Positions 25,151 to 34,206 of a DNA stretch of 64,000 nucleotides are shown here, in pieces. The notes below the pieces were generated by a model that ran no database searches, was not told the DNA's origin, and was given only the letters and a program-made list of their open reading frames with translations. The DNA comes from Bacteroidia bacterium (GTDB lineage: Bacteria > Bacteroidota > Bacteroidia > Cytophagales > Cyclobacteriaceae), in assembly GCA_030432655.1 (NCBI GenBank), contig JAUILA010000001.1:248001-312000 (forward strand), read 5' to 3'. Within the stretch, counting starts at the first letter, position 1. Each line of letters starts with the position of its first letter. Made by a program: the position numbers and the translations under genes.

Positions 25151-27334
25151 CTACAAGTTAAGCCAATAGTTCAGTTTTATAACAACTGCCCGGTTCTTAA
25201 CCCGGAAATTATCGGAATAATAGTTATCAGTATATACGATATACAAATCGGAAACGGGGGCGAACCGCCATTGAAAGCGGGAATTCAGGTTCACATTGTT
25301 GATCTGGTCATTATACTGCAACCAGGTTGTGAAGAAAAGTTTGTCCGTAAAGGTTACATCGAGTTTGGGGCCGAGGAGAAGAAATTCCGAATTACTGGAT
25401 TCTTCTTCAAATGTAAGCCGGTTATAATCCGCGGTAATCGCAATGCTGCCAAATGGCTGAAACCGGTAGCTTAATTCTCCCTTGTAATTGGTCAGGTCAC
25501 CATTAAAAAAACCGCCATAAGCTACTGTCAGGTTATATGTCCAGCGGTTTCGCCGATCTGAAGCAACGTCCAGCTGCAATTTACGGAAGCGGTGTTCAGA
25601 CCCTGCGGGCAACGGGGTGTTATTATTATTGGTCGGGTCAAATGGTTGTGTCAGTTTGATATAACTCTCTTCGTAGCGCAGATTATAGCTGGCAGTATTC
25701 AGGAGGAGCAACTCATAATCAAGTGAAAAGATATGGTCGGTAAATCCCCAGTCATTTGTGAAGAATACATGACTTCGGAGGGTCGGACCATGACGGTTCA
25801 CCACCGTGGATTTTGGGTACCAGAGGTAACCCAGGTCCGGATTAAGCTGTAAATAGCCTTTTCTGGGTACAAATCCGACATCAGCTTCAAAATCTTCCCC
25901 AACGTATTTGTGCTCCCATTCAAAATTCAGGTTCTGACCCAGGTATTCAATACGCATGCCATGGGCAAGGTCCTGTTTTTCGGGGGTAAACGCGCCATGA
26001 ACGAATACTTTTCCCTGCCATTTATTATTCGGGCTGAACAGGTTGAAGTCTGCCCCGATGACGCGGTTCCAGTCAACGGAGAGTGAATCCCCGTCCTGTA
26101 CATCCAGGCCATCCCGATTGACCACCATCAGCGCGATGTTTGAGCGCTGGAAAACCCTGCGTTGAAACGCAGCGACAAAATAATTCTGGGCGGGGAAGAG
26201 GGTACTGTCTACCCGGTTTGTCACCATATCCATGACTCCTATACGCCAGTCCTGGTTAATTTTTCCACTGAGGCGCGCCCCGGATATGATGGGGCTTTCG
26301 AGGCCGATCCGCCTGGAAAAGAAGGGACGGATTTCACGATCACCGAAATTGGCAAACAGATCACTATTCTCCAGGAAAAACTGACGACGCTCCGGGAAGA
26401 ACAATTCAAATCGACTGAGGTTGGTGATTTGCCGGTCGACTTCTACCTGGGAGAAGTCCGGATTCACGGTCAGGTCCAGGTTCAGGGAGGAGGTGATCGC
26501 TACTTTTGCATCGAATCCTGCATCAAATTCATAATCGGCATCCTGGTTACCTTCATGATTTCGCACTGCCCTGCCGGAAACATAGGGAATCAGGGAAATG
26601 TTGGTGCCGGCAGGGGGAGGGGCGTCGTCCCAGATCAGGGACCCGGCAAAAGCAGAGGCTACACTGGGAAACTGGCGGGGGACAGGTGCCCAGGAAGATT
26701 TTTCATTGCGCTTATTATCGAGCCGGCTGAAATTAATACCCCATTGACGAACTTCCGGTTTGTACCGGATGGAACGGAATGGGATCGCATATTCATGGAC
26801 CTGCCGGTCTTCCAGCTGTTCGACGTGCGAATACCATTTATTGTCCCACTCCAGTGAAATGGCGGCGCCATCGGCCTGAAGTCCGTCCCATTGTGCCCCG
26901 GCAGCGGAGGCCCCGAAGGAGAAGCCATTTGTTTTGTCCTGAAATGTATCCATGATGAATATGAAGTTGTCATTGTCGGAAAAACTGAAATCCCGCCTGA
27001 GAGACGCGATGAGATTATCTCCTTCAAGAGAATCAAATGCAATGACCGCCATGTAAATGTTGCGATCGTCGAACGTCAGGCGGACTTCGGTTTTGGTCTC
27101 TGCATACCCGGTATCCATCGGGGTGATCCGAAAGAAGTTTTTAGCCACATCTGCCTGTGACCACGATTCCTCGTTTAGTTTACCGTCAATGACAATCGGA
27201 TCAACGGCCCGTTTTATATGCAGGAAGTATTTTTCAGAATTATCCTGTGCATGAAGCACAAGCGTCCATGTACATAACAGGAGGAGAATGGTACAAGTCC
27301 TGGCCACTGATCTTTTTTTCGAAATATATGGCAA
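25151..27334 (-). CDS. CBM9-like / DUF5916 outer-membrane protein
   Basis: About 727 residues. A signal peptide ends at LVLHAQ, then a carbohydrate-binding family 9-like domain (about 40-220; PIVIDGKLNEESW is its usual opening) and a DUF5916 C-terminal domain (about 240-727) rich in amphipathic strands with FELFFPERRQFFLEN, the diagnostic DUF5916 segment. The frame has no ATG at its 5' end: TTG at 27334 and GTG at 27307 are the options, and an in-frame TAA lies just upstream. Probably an outer-membrane barrel with a periplasmic sugar-binding-like domain. Confidence 0.82.
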   Translation of the reverse strand: MPYISKKRSVARTCTILLLLCTWTLVLHAQDNSEKYFLHIKRAVDPIVIDGKLNEESWSQADVAKNFFRITPMDTGYAETKTEVRLTFDDRNIYMAVIAFDSLEGDNLIASLRRDFSFSDNDNFIFIMDTFQDKTNGFSFGASAAGAQWDGLQADGAAISLEWDNKWYSHVEQLEDRQVHEYAIPFRSIRYKPEVRQWGINFSRLDNKRNEKSSWAPVPRQFPSVASAFAGSLIWDDAPPPAGTNISLIPYVSGRAVRNHEGNQDADYEFDAGFDAKVAITSSLNLDLTVNPDFSQVEVDRQITNLSRFELFFPERRQFFLENSDLFANFGDREIRPFFSRRIGLESPIISGARLSGKINQDWRIGVMDMVTNRVDSTLFPAQNYFVAAFQRRVFQRSNIALMVVNRDGLDVQDGDSLSVDWNRVIGADFNLFSPNNKWQGKVFVHGAFTPEKQDLAHGMRIEYLGQNLNFEWEHKYVGEDFEADVGFVPRKGYLQLNPDLGYLWYPKSTVVNRHGPTLRSHVFFTNDWGFTDHIFSLDYELLLLNTASYNLRYEESYIKLTQPFDPTNNNNTPLPAGSEHRFRKLQLDVASDRRNRWTYNLTVAYGGFFNGDLTNYKGELSYRFQPFGSIAITADYNRLTFEEESSNSEFLLLGPKLDVTFTDKLFFTTWLQYNDQINNVNLNSRFQWRFAPVSDLYIVYTDNYYSDNFRVKNRAVVIKLNYWLNL

Positions 27335-27426
27335 TTAACTGAGGTGAATAAATAAACAGTATATGAGAAGTTAATATACCATATGAGTGGCAGATATGGC
27401 ATGACCTTACTCAGGTTTGGCTGTGA

Positions 27427-28155
27427 TTATTCAGGCAGATATTCTCCCAGGAGATTCCAGTCCATCGAATTTCCCCAGCCTGCTCCGTGATCGCTGGTGT
27501 TTTTATGAACATGACCTTTACCGATATAGTGGTTGCCAAATGCCAGTAATTCCAAAATGCTTCCGGGCCGGAGGTGTTCACTTGCCCAGCTCAGTGGTGA
27601 ATACCCGAAGGAATCCTTTGCCTCTTTATCTGCTCCGTGTTCCAGGAGCAATTTTATGGTTTCTGCATCAGAATAGGCGGCAGCCCTGTGTAATGGTGTT
27701 TCGCCCCTGGTTCTGACATCGCACATAAATGCACCTGTTTCTTCACCGGGCCTGGTATGGACGTTTACCTCTGCGCCATTCTCCAGGAGCAGTCTGACTG
27801 TGTAATAATAATAAGGTCTGCCAGGTTTAACTAATGCATTGTGTAAGCAGGTTTCGTGCGTAGGTTCTATCCTGTGGTTAACATCCGCACCCTGATTAAT
27901 AAGAAAATCACACACTTTCCAGTGTCCGAAGAAAGACGCATTTCCGAGTTCTTCGTTGAGATTGATGGAAGACAGGTTACCACCGTGCTCCAATACCGCA
28001 CGAAGTGCCGTAGTATCATTATAATATACCAGCCATTGCAGAATTTTAATCGGGCCTTCATTCAGTGAGGATTTCCAGTCAGGTTTCCTGAATAACTGAA
28101 ATATGAAATCTGTTCGCCCTTTGCTGATGGCGGACTTGATGGCGGTTAATTCCAT
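27427..28155 (-). CDS. Ankyrin-repeat protein
   Basis: 242 residues without signal peptide. Ankyrin repeats are visible as LGNASFFGHWKVCDFLINQGADVN, ETCLHNALV...TVRLLLENGAEVN, GETPLHRAAAYSDAETIKLLLEHGADKEA and FGYSPLSWASEHL, so four to five repeats. Such proteins bind protein partners. It is the last gene of a five-gene minus-strand operon, 5 bases after the VOC gene, and no terminator with a T-run follows. Confidence 0.82.
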   Translation of the reverse strand: MELTAIKSAISKGRTDFIFQLFRKPDWKSSLNEGPIKILQWLVYYNDTTALRAVLEHGGNLSSINLNEELGNASFFGHWKVCDFLINQGADVNHRIEPTHETCLHNALVKPGRPYYYYTVRLLLENGAEVNVHTRPGEETGAFMCDVRTRGETPLHRAAAYSDAETIKLLLEHGADKEAKDSFGYSPLSWASEHLRPGSILELLAFGNHYIGKGHVHKNTSDHGAGWGNSMDWNLLGEYLPE

Positions 28156-28160
28156 AAATT

Positions 28161-28520
28161 CTATTTTTTAAAGGTTCCAATATGCCAGAGGATACCTGAA
28201 GGGTCATGAAGGAAAAACTCATTTCCCCAGTCGTTTATGTGAATCCCGGACAGGCGAACACCTTTAAACTTTGACGGCAGATCAAGCGTCCGGATTTTCT
28301 CCAGCCATTCTTCCAGGTCATCCACTTCGAGAAAGAGCATGGAGTTATCCACCCAGTCCTTCACGTAATAATCCTGTAAATAAAACCCCAGCGTTTCTGT
28401 TACTCTGAAGTACGACATTTTAGGATCAATGACCACCTCTTCAAACCCGAGAGCCTGGTAAAATTTACGGGATGTCTGGTATTCGCGTGCGCCTATAAAA
28501 CTTCTGATTGATTTTGTCAT
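28161..28520 (-). CDS. VOC-superfamily (glyoxalase fold) protein
   Basis: 119 residues of the vicinal-oxygen-chelate fold. It starts SIRSFIGAREYQTSRKFYQALGFE, the common first beta-alpha unit, and ends FFLHDPSGILWHIGTF, the common last strand. The metal-ligand positions of true glyoxalase I are not all evident, so it may be a binding protein or a dioxygenase-like enzyme. It abuts the upstream reductase-like gene without a gap. Confidence 0.78.
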   Translation of the reverse strand: MTKSIRSFIGAREYQTSRKFYQALGFEEVVIDPKMSYFRVTETLGFYLQDYYVKDWVDNSMLFLEVDDLEEWLEKIRTLDLPSKFKGVRLSGIHINDWGNEFFLHDPSGILWHIGTFKK

Positions 28521-29219
28521 TTACTTTGCCTGAGCACTATTAATGTGAAAGTTGAAGTACGGGTCATTGATTTTGCCATAAAGGCGCAACCACAGGGGCA
28601 ACACCATTTCGGTACCCCGAGCAGTAGAAATGTCGCCCAGGTCAATGATGCAATGCTCTTTCCATCCGAAAGAGGCTAAAACTGATGCCACGAGTGATTT
28701 AGCCGTATGATCATTGCCACTCATGAAAACCGAATGGTCTCCGGAAATTTTACCCGGGTCTACCATGACAAGGTGCGACATGGTATTAAGTGATTTAACA
28801 ACTCGTAAGGACGGGTACTTGCGCTGTATCTGCTCGGCGAGGCTATCCGTATTGCAAACAGTCAATGACGGTGGAAAGCCATTGCTGAAGTCAAGCGGAT
28901 TCGTAATGTCTATCATTACCTTGCCCCCGAGCAAATCCTCTCCGACCGAGCCGAGACAGTCCATTGCCGCTCCTCCGTTCATCGCAAATACTATAAGGTC
29001 ATTCCCCGATTGCACAGCTTTCTTAAATGTTACCAGACTGATTTCAGGATGACTTTTTATCCAGGTTCCGACCTCCTCGTTACCCCAGCTGTCCTTACCG
29101 GTTTTCGCCAGGCTTTTCTCCACGTTTCGGGTTCCCATGAATACGGAATGATCCAGGGAGTGTAATTTAACGGCAAGTGTCTGTCCGACAGATCCTGTGC
29201 CTAAAACTGCTATATTCAT
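28521..29219 (-). CDS. F420H2:NADP oxidoreductase-like NAD(P)-binding protein
   Basis: 232 residues with an N-terminal Rossmann motif VLGTGSVGQTLAVKL (4-18) and TRNVEKS, the 2'-phosphate-binding loop seen in NADPH-dependent F420 reductases; IDITNPLDFSNGFPPSL and RVVKSLNTMSHLVMV are the next conserved blocks of that family. Bacteroidota are not known to make F420, so the partner may be flavin or another acceptor. It sits in the operon between a PNPOx-fold gene and a VOC gene, with gaps of 6 and 0 bases. Confidence 0.75.
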   Translation of the reverse strand: MNIAVLGTGSVGQTLAVKLHSLDHSVFMGTRNVEKSLAKTGKDSWGNEEVGTWIKSHPEISLVTFKKAVQSGNDLIVFAMNGGAAMDCLGSVGEDLLGGKVMIDITNPLDFSNGFPPSLTVCNTDSLAEQIQRKYPSLRVVKSLNTMSHLVMVDPGKISGDHSVFMSGNDHTAKSLVASVLASFGWKEHCIIDLGDISTARGTEMVLPLWLRLYGKINDPYFNFHINSAQAK

Positions 29220-29225
29220 TCAATA

Positions 29226-29774
29226 TCAATTAGATCCAATGATATTTGTTTCAAAGCCATCGATGCTTTTTTGATTTTTTTCCTGCCAGTAATCTCTAAG
29301 TCCTTCACGTCCTTTTTTAATTGCCCAGTCTTTCAGGATGGGCCTGTCTTCCTGGTATTCCATAAGTGGTACAGCAAAACCGCAGGAGGTCTGAACCATG
29401 TCAATGTCGAGAACAAATACTTGCCGGGCACCGGCTGTTTGCGGAAATTGTGAAGCGTAGCCGGAGAAATCCCCGTCCGTTTCGTGGTACATTTTCACTT
29501 TTCCATAGACCCGAAGAATCAGTGGTTTTCCCTCGAATGCACAAAACATGATCGTCATCCGGTTCACTTTCTGAATGTGCGCTGCGGTCTCGTTTCCGCT
29601 CCCGGTAAGATTCAGCCAGATAATTTCATTCTGACCTTTTACACGCAGGGTATCCATCCCTTTCGGAGACACATTCACCCGGCCATCCTGCGCCGCTGTG
29701 CCCACAAAGAATATTTTTTGCTCCCGGATAAATCGTATATGTTCCTCCTCTAATTTTTCGAATATTTTTGACAT
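29226..29774 (-). CDS. Pyridoxamine 5'-phosphate oxidase-fold protein
   Basis: 182 residues. The split-barrel FMN-binding fold is suggested by QKIFFVGTAAQDGRVNVSPKGMDTLRV and by MTIMFCAFEGKPLILRVYGKVKM, matching PNPOx-like proteins, not the vitamin B6 enzyme itself. A possible flavin- or other-cofactor-dependent reductase. It is 9 bases downstream of the propeller gene and 6 bases upstream of the reductase-like gene, so it belongs to the five-gene operon. Confidence 0.8.
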   Translation of the reverse strand: MSKIFEKLEEEHIRFIREQKIFFVGTAAQDGRVNVSPKGMDTLRVKGQNEIIWLNLTGSGNETAAHIQKVNRMTIMFCAFEGKPLILRVYGKVKMYHETDGDFSGYASQFPQTAGARQVFVLDIDMVQTSCGFAVPLMEYQEDRPILKDWAIKKGREGLRDYWQEKNQKSIDGFETNIIGSN

Positions 29775-29783
29775 TCCTATTTT

Positions 29784-30770
29784 TTAAATGTAGCCACGAC
29801 TTTTTGCTGACCAAAGCAGGAAAAGCAGCAATACCAAACTAACAACCAGCAGACTTGAATGTCCCTGACCCTGCTTAAATTTATTTACGGTTTTTCCCTG
29901 CTTCAGGTATTGGTCATAATTAAATAATATACGTTTATTTCCATTAGCATCCATTACGACCACCTGCGGGCCTTCGTTTTTTCCTTTGGTTTTAAATTCA
30001 AGCAGGTAGGTCCGACCCTCATGAAAGGTGATGGCAGTGGGAAACCAGTCTCCCTGCGAACTGTAAAATACCGATTTGTTCCCGGCCGGATCAATCCGAA
30101 GGACTCGCTGTCCGGCCAGTTCGGCGATGTATACCATTCCTTCCGGATCTTTCGCGATGCCCATAAGAATATCGTTATGCGGATCCACCGGCCGGTCCAG
30201 GTGGGCGATCAGGTCGCTGGCCAGAACGGTGGCATTGCCTTTCCGGTCAATTTGTACCAGCTGCCCGTGACCCCGGCCGATATCCGGCGCGTAAATAGTT
30301 CCGGCCTCATCACAAAACATCAGTTGGTTCCATGCAAACTTGTATTCACTCACCTTTTCACGTTGACCGGATGCATTTAATCGCCAGATATACCCCTCAG
30401 CACCAAAAAGAATACCTCTTTCAGGTGAATATGTGGTGCTTCCTCCATTAAACTGCCGGTAATCTGATTTAAATACGAGCGTATCAACGGACCCCGGGTT
30501 CATCCGGGTCATATAATGCAAGTCCCCTTCACCGGACGCAGTTATGAGACGGCCATTTGCATCCAAACTCACGTTATGTGCATGGAAATCACTGAAAAGC
30601 AAAGTCAGTTCCCCTGCGGCAGAAACGCTCCAGACCGCACCACGTTCATGGTGAAATATATCAGCAAAATACACGGTTCCTGTATTATCAACGACCAGTC
30701 CCCACGGAGGGTGAGCTATTGAATTCGCGGAGAATAGTATTTTACAGGAGATCAGGAGGATAATTCGCAT
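29784..30770 (-). CDS. NHL/SMP30-like beta-propeller protein with C-terminal membrane anchor
   Basis: 328 residues. An N-terminal signal-like segment (MRIILLISCKILFSANSIA) is followed by propeller blades: WGLVVDNTGTVYFADIFH, GTIYAPDIGRGHGQLVQID and GMVYIAELAGQRVLRID are NHL-like repeats. A hydrophobic segment SLLVVSLVLLLFLLWSA at about 305-321 and a basic tail (KSRGYI) form a C-terminal anchor, so the propeller is probably displayed outside the inner membrane. First gene of the five-gene operon. Substrate unknown. Confidence 0.75.
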   Translation of the reverse strand: MRIILLISCKILFSANSIAHPPWGLVVDNTGTVYFADIFHHERGAVWSVSAAGELTLLFSDFHAHNVSLDANGRLITASGEGDLHYMTRMNPGSVDTLVFKSDYRQFNGGSTTYSPERGILFGAEGYIWRLNASGQREKVSEYKFAWNQLMFCDEAGTIYAPDIGRGHGQLVQIDRKGNATVLASDLIAHLDRPVDPHNDILMGIAKDPEGMVYIAELAGQRVLRIDPAGNKSVFYSSQGDWFPTAITFHEGRTYLLEFKTKGKNEGPQVVVMDANGNKRILFNYDQYLKQGKTVNKFKQGQGHSSLLVVSLVLLLFLLWSAKSRGYI

Positions 30771-30936
30771 GGCGCTGGAGATTTACCTGCAGGGGTCCGG
30801 CTAAAATAATACTGGTAAAGTCGGTCCGGTCAGTCCCTGCTGAGTTACAACAATTCGTTTATTAGTCAGACGCAGAAATATAACACCAGGTTCATGATGT
30901 ATAATGGCCAAAACAGTAAGAGGAGTAGTTTACCTG

Positions 30937-32025
30937 TTAACCTGAGTCCTTCCAGGCGTTTCTCAGAAAATTCAGCCAATTCTCCCCGCAAATATTGGTT
31001 ACATCACCTTCGCTGTAACCACGGGCAGCAAGCAGGCCGGGAATGCGCTGCAAATCTGCGATCGTATTTATGTCGTGCGGACTCTGTTCGCGGCCATATG
31101 CTCCGTCCAGATCAGAACCGATGGCAGCATGTCTCGAATTACCGGCCAGCTGACAGACATGATCAATATGATCGATCACTGAATCCAGCGATACATTCTC
31201 CCCTTCAGGTGTTGATTTACCGCGGGTCCAGGTAGTGGTGAGCATCCAGGCATCAAAAGCAGTTCCGATCACCGCGCCGCGCCTGATCATTTCAAGTATT
31301 TGCTCGTCCGAAATCTGCCGGTTATGGGGCACCAGGGCACGGCAATTGGAATGGCTGGCCCAGACAGGTCCCCTGAAAGCGTCCATCGATTCCCAGAAAC
31401 TGTCGTCACACAGGTGGGAGGCGTCCAGGATTATATTCAGTTCCTCCATCACCCTCAATAATTCCTTTCCCCGGAGACCAATGCCTCCGGTGGCATCTGT
31501 TCCCTGGGCATACACCCCTGGACCATAGTGAGCGGGCCCGATCGCACGCAATCCACCTTCCCATGCCATTTCGAGGTGATTCATGGAAACGATGGAATCT
31601 GCTCCCTCCAGACTTCGGATCAGTCCGATCGGCGTATTCTCCGGATCTTTATTCCACTTATCCAGGTGATCTTCCAGCGTATCCAGTTTGGTGATTTGAC
31701 GCAGGTGCCCTTCTCTTTCCATCTCCCGGTACCAGCTCAGCTGTCCCTGGGTTTGAGCCCAGGCCTGTTCTGGAGAATTCCAGCTCGCTCCAGGCATGGA
31801 TTTTCCCGGTTGTGCGTAACGCCCGAGCTGTGTCCCGACAACTACGGCGAAATTTCCCGAATGCAATTCCGGAAATGCCACCATATTGTTTCCGCGGTCA
31901 GGTTTGTCGTGCATATTTTCTTCCATGCGGCGTAATTCATTCACCGGACGACGGAGATCTCTGTTCCATTCCATGGCGTTCATGGAAAGGTCCAGGTGGG
32001 CATCAACAAACATGGGCTTATTCAT
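30937..32025 (-). CDS. Membrane-dipeptidase family (M19) metallopeptidase
   Basis: 362 residues from ATG 32025, preferred because MNKPMFVDAHLDLS opens with the zinc-binding DAHxD motif (an ATG at 32058 would add 11 residues). LIRSLEGADSI carries the bridging Glu; DASHLCDDSFWE and WASHSNCRAL carry the later metal His residues, and AIGSDLDGAYG the Asp. M19 enzymes hydrolyse dipeptides, including those with a D-residue. No signal peptide, so probably cytoplasmic. It overlaps the ridA-like gene by 8 bases. Confidence 0.88.
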   Translation of the reverse strand: MNKPMFVDAHLDLSMNAMEWNRDLRRPVNELRRMEENMHDKPDRGNNMVAFPELHSGNFAVVVGTQLGRYAQPGKSMPGASWNSPEQAWAQTQGQLSWYREMEREGHLRQITKLDTLEDHLDKWNKDPENTPIGLIRSLEGADSIVSMNHLEMAWEGGLRAIGPAHYGPGVYAQGTDATGGIGLRGKELLRVMEELNIILDASHLCDDSFWESMDAFRGPVWASHSNCRALVPHNRQISDEQILEMIRRGAVIGTAFDAWMLTTTWTRGKSTPEGENVSLDSVIDHIDHVCQLAGNSRHAAIGSDLDGAYGREQSPHDINTIADLQRIPGLLAARGYSEGDVTNICGENWLNFLRNAWKDSG

Positions 32026-32479
32026 GGATCTCAAATATGGCTTCAATTTCCACAGCAATATTTCCCGGCAGGATCATACCCACTGCACTGCGGGCTCCTT
32101 TGCCGGCCTGTTCACCCATCAAAGCGACCATTAATTCGCTGAACCCGTTAATCACCCGCGGGTGATCATGGAAATCGAGGGTTGAATTGACCATTCCTAA
32201 TGATTTGACCAGCCTTTTAAGGGTGGACAAGTTTCCGGTGTGTGCTTTGATGGTCGCCAGCATGGTCAATCCAACCTGCCTGGCAGCGTCATAACCTTCA
32301 TCAATAGCCAGATCGGCCCCAAGCCTTCCCTTGATAAGGGACCCGTCACTACGCACAGGTCCCTGACCGGATACATACAGCAAGTTACCGATAATTACCA
32401 CCGGCTGATACACTCCGCCGGGAGGAGGGGCAGGAGGTAGCTGCAGTCCCATTTCTTTAAGTTTTTTTTCGATATCCAT
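32018..32479 (-). CDS. RidA/YjgF-family protein
   Basis: 153 residues of the RidA (YjgF/YER057c/UK114) superfamily; YVSGQGPVRSDG and RQVGLTMLATIKAHTG are family blocks. RidA enzymes hydrolyse reactive enamines/imines released by PLP enzymes acting on Ser, Thr or D-amino acids, although the active-site Arg of the core RidA group is not obvious here (ARSAVGM is in its place). The gene sits between a GntP permease and an M19 dipeptidase, with gaps of 3 bases and an 8-base overlap. Confidence 0.85.
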   Translation of the reverse strand: MDIEKKLKEMGLQLPPAPPPGGVYQPVVIIGNLLYVSGQGPVRSDGSLIKGRLGADLAIDEGYDAARQVGLTMLATIKAHTGNLSTLKRLVKSLGMVNSTLDFHDHPRVINGFSELMVALMGEQAGKGARSAVGMILPGNIAVEIEAIFEIHE

Positions 32480-32482
32480 AAG

Positions 32483-33784
32483 TTAAACGATCAGGTCAAG
32501 AAGCAAGATACACAGAAGCCCGATGAATGAAAGGGAGGTTTCCATCAGGGTCCAGGACAGCAGGGTTTCCTTGATGCTTACATTAAAATATTCCTTGAAT
32601 AACCAGAATCCGCCGTCATTGATATGGGAGAATGTGATGCTTCCCGCTCCGGTTGCCAGTACAAGTAACTCAGGAGAGACACCGGTCGGACCGATGAGTG
32701 GAGCCATGATGGTACCTGCAGTAAGGCCGGCTACCGTGGCAGAACCCAGGCTCACCCGTATCAGTGACGCAATCACATATGCCATTATAAGCGGCGGCAT
32801 GCCTATGTCTGACAGCGCCATTCCAAGTGCATCGCTGATCTCCGTGTCCACCATGATCTGTTTAAGTGCTCCTGCTCCGGAAATGATAAGCAGGACCACA
32901 GCAACGCCGGAGACGGCTGACGTCAGCGTTTTAGCAATATCATTCATTTTTCTTCCGGTGCGGATACCGAGAAAGTATACCGCTGCCAGGACCGAAAGCA
33001 ACATGGCTATGGACGGGTTTCCCAGTATTTCCACCAGCACGCTTTCCCCGATTATTATCCGGAGAATGGAGGAGCCGCCAATCAGCAGCACAGGAAGAAG
33101 GGCTACCATTAGTGCTGTTTTTACTGAGGGAATTTTGTACCGGTCATCCGTTTCCGCGACATACTCTTTGAGGTAGTCCGGCTGAATCCGCTTCATTGTT
33201 TTACTCAGGAGAATTTTGGCACCGAGGATGGCCGGGATTCCACAAATGATCCCATAAATAAGCGTGAGTCCCAGGTCGGCATTGTACATTTCCGCGATGG
33301 CTGTAGGAGCGGGGTGTGGTGGCAGAAATCCGTGGGTTACGGACAGGGATGCAAGCATTGGCAGGCCTACGTAGAGCAATGGCAATTTTGTATTGGATGC
33401 AATAGCAATGACTAATGGAACAAGAATGACAAATCCCACCGTATAAAACATGGGTATTCCGACGATAAATCCTGTTACAATCAGGGCCATCTGGACATGC
33501 TTCAGTCCAAATTTCGCCACCAGGAAATTAGTAATGGTATTGGCTGCACCACTTTCGGCCACCAGTTTGCCCAGCATGGCGCCAAATCCCAGGATGATCA
33601 CCAGTGAACCGAGGGTGCTGCCAATCCCGGTCTGAATGGCGTCAACAGATTCGGCGATGGATAAACCGCCGGTTATCCCGACAAACAGACAGACCAGCAT
33701 GAAAGAAATAAAGGTATCGAGCTTAACAACCGTTACTAAAAGTACAAGCAGGATGATCCCGATGATCAGGGGAAGAAAAACCAT
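32483..33784 (-). CDS. GntP-family permease
   Basis: A 433-residue inner-membrane transporter of the GntP family with about 12 hydrophobic segments. GIPMFYTVGFVILVPLV, HGFLPPHPAPTAIAE and ITFSHINDGGFWLFKEYF are GntP hallmarks. Known members import gluconate, other sugar acids or D-serine (DsdX). First gene of an operon with ridA-like and M19 genes; that context makes an amino-acid or dipeptide-derived substrate as likely as gluconate, which is inference. Confidence 0.88.
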   Translation of the reverse strand: MVFLPLIIGIILLVLLVTVVKLDTFISFMLVCLFVGITGGLSIAESVDAIQTGIGSTLGSLVIILGFGAMLGKLVAESGAANTITNFLVAKFGLKHVQMALIVTGFIVGIPMFYTVGFVILVPLVIAIASNTKLPLLYVGLPMLASLSVTHGFLPPHPAPTAIAEMYNADLGLTLIYGIICGIPAILGAKILLSKTMKRIQPDYLKEYVAETDDRYKIPSVKTALMVALLPVLLIGGSSILRIIIGESVLVEILGNPSIAMLLSVLAAVYFLGIRTGRKMNDIAKTLTSAVSGVAVVLLIISGAGALKQIMVDTEISDALGMALSDIGMPPLIMAYVIASLIRVSLGSATVAGLTAGTIMAPLIGPTGVSPELLVLATGAGSITFSHINDGGFWLFKEYFNVSIKETLLSWTLMETSLSFIGLLCILLLDLIV

Positions 33785-33885
33785 AGGAGGAAGTTTAGAC
33801 TAAGGGTTAATTGCAGGTGTATCATTCAGGTTACCGGCGGAAATTACTAAAAATAAGTGGTGCCGGGAAAACTAGTGGCGTTTTA

Positions 33886-34203
33886 TTAGTCTGCCGGTCT
33901 GAATTCTGAAAAGAGGTTATTGATTTCCGGTACCTGGCCGGCTGGAATGAACTCACACACACGGGAGAATTGTTCCCACATTTCCTGCACCTCCGGGGTT
34001 TGATGTGCAGATTCTATTGCTTCCCGCGATTTCCACCCGAAGATTTCAAGGATTGTTCCGTCTTCAGCCTCGGCTATAACAGGTCTTCTTTCTGAAACGA
34101 GCCTGAGTTTGTTTAGTCTTTCCCAATGCTCTTCAACAAGCTTAAGCAGCTCTGTTCCTTTTCCTTTCAATGGTTTGTAACATGCTATGACAATGCGTTC
34201 CAT
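33886..34203 (-). CDS. Small ABM-like (dimeric alpha-beta barrel) protein
   Basis: 105 residues. The pattern strand (RIVIACYKPL)-helix (ELLKLVEEHWERLNKL)-two strands (RPVIAEAEDGTILEIFGW)-helix (EAIESAHQTPEVQEMWEQF) is that of antibiotic-biosynthesis-monooxygenase/EthD-like dimeric barrels. No cofactor motif is visible. It follows the MDR gene by 3 bases and is probably cotranscribed. Function not known. Confidence 0.65.
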   Translation of the reverse strand: MERIVIACYKPLKGKGTELLKLVEEHWERLNKLRLVSERRPVIAEAEDGTILEIFGWKSREAIESAHQTPEVQEMWEQFSRVCEFIPAGQVPEINNLFSEFRPAD

Positions 34204-34206
34204 CGC

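Noticed and set aside
26162-26857. Plus-strand 231-codon frame
   Set aside because: Antisense to the DUF5916 gene, no signal peptide or motif.
27379-27399. CCATAT/ATATGG hairpin after the ankyrin gene
   Set aside because: Six weak pairs with a nine-base loop and no T-run.
28521-29774. True F420-dependent pathway
   Set aside because: No F420 biosynthesis gene is present and the phylum is not known to make it; only family resemblance is claimed.
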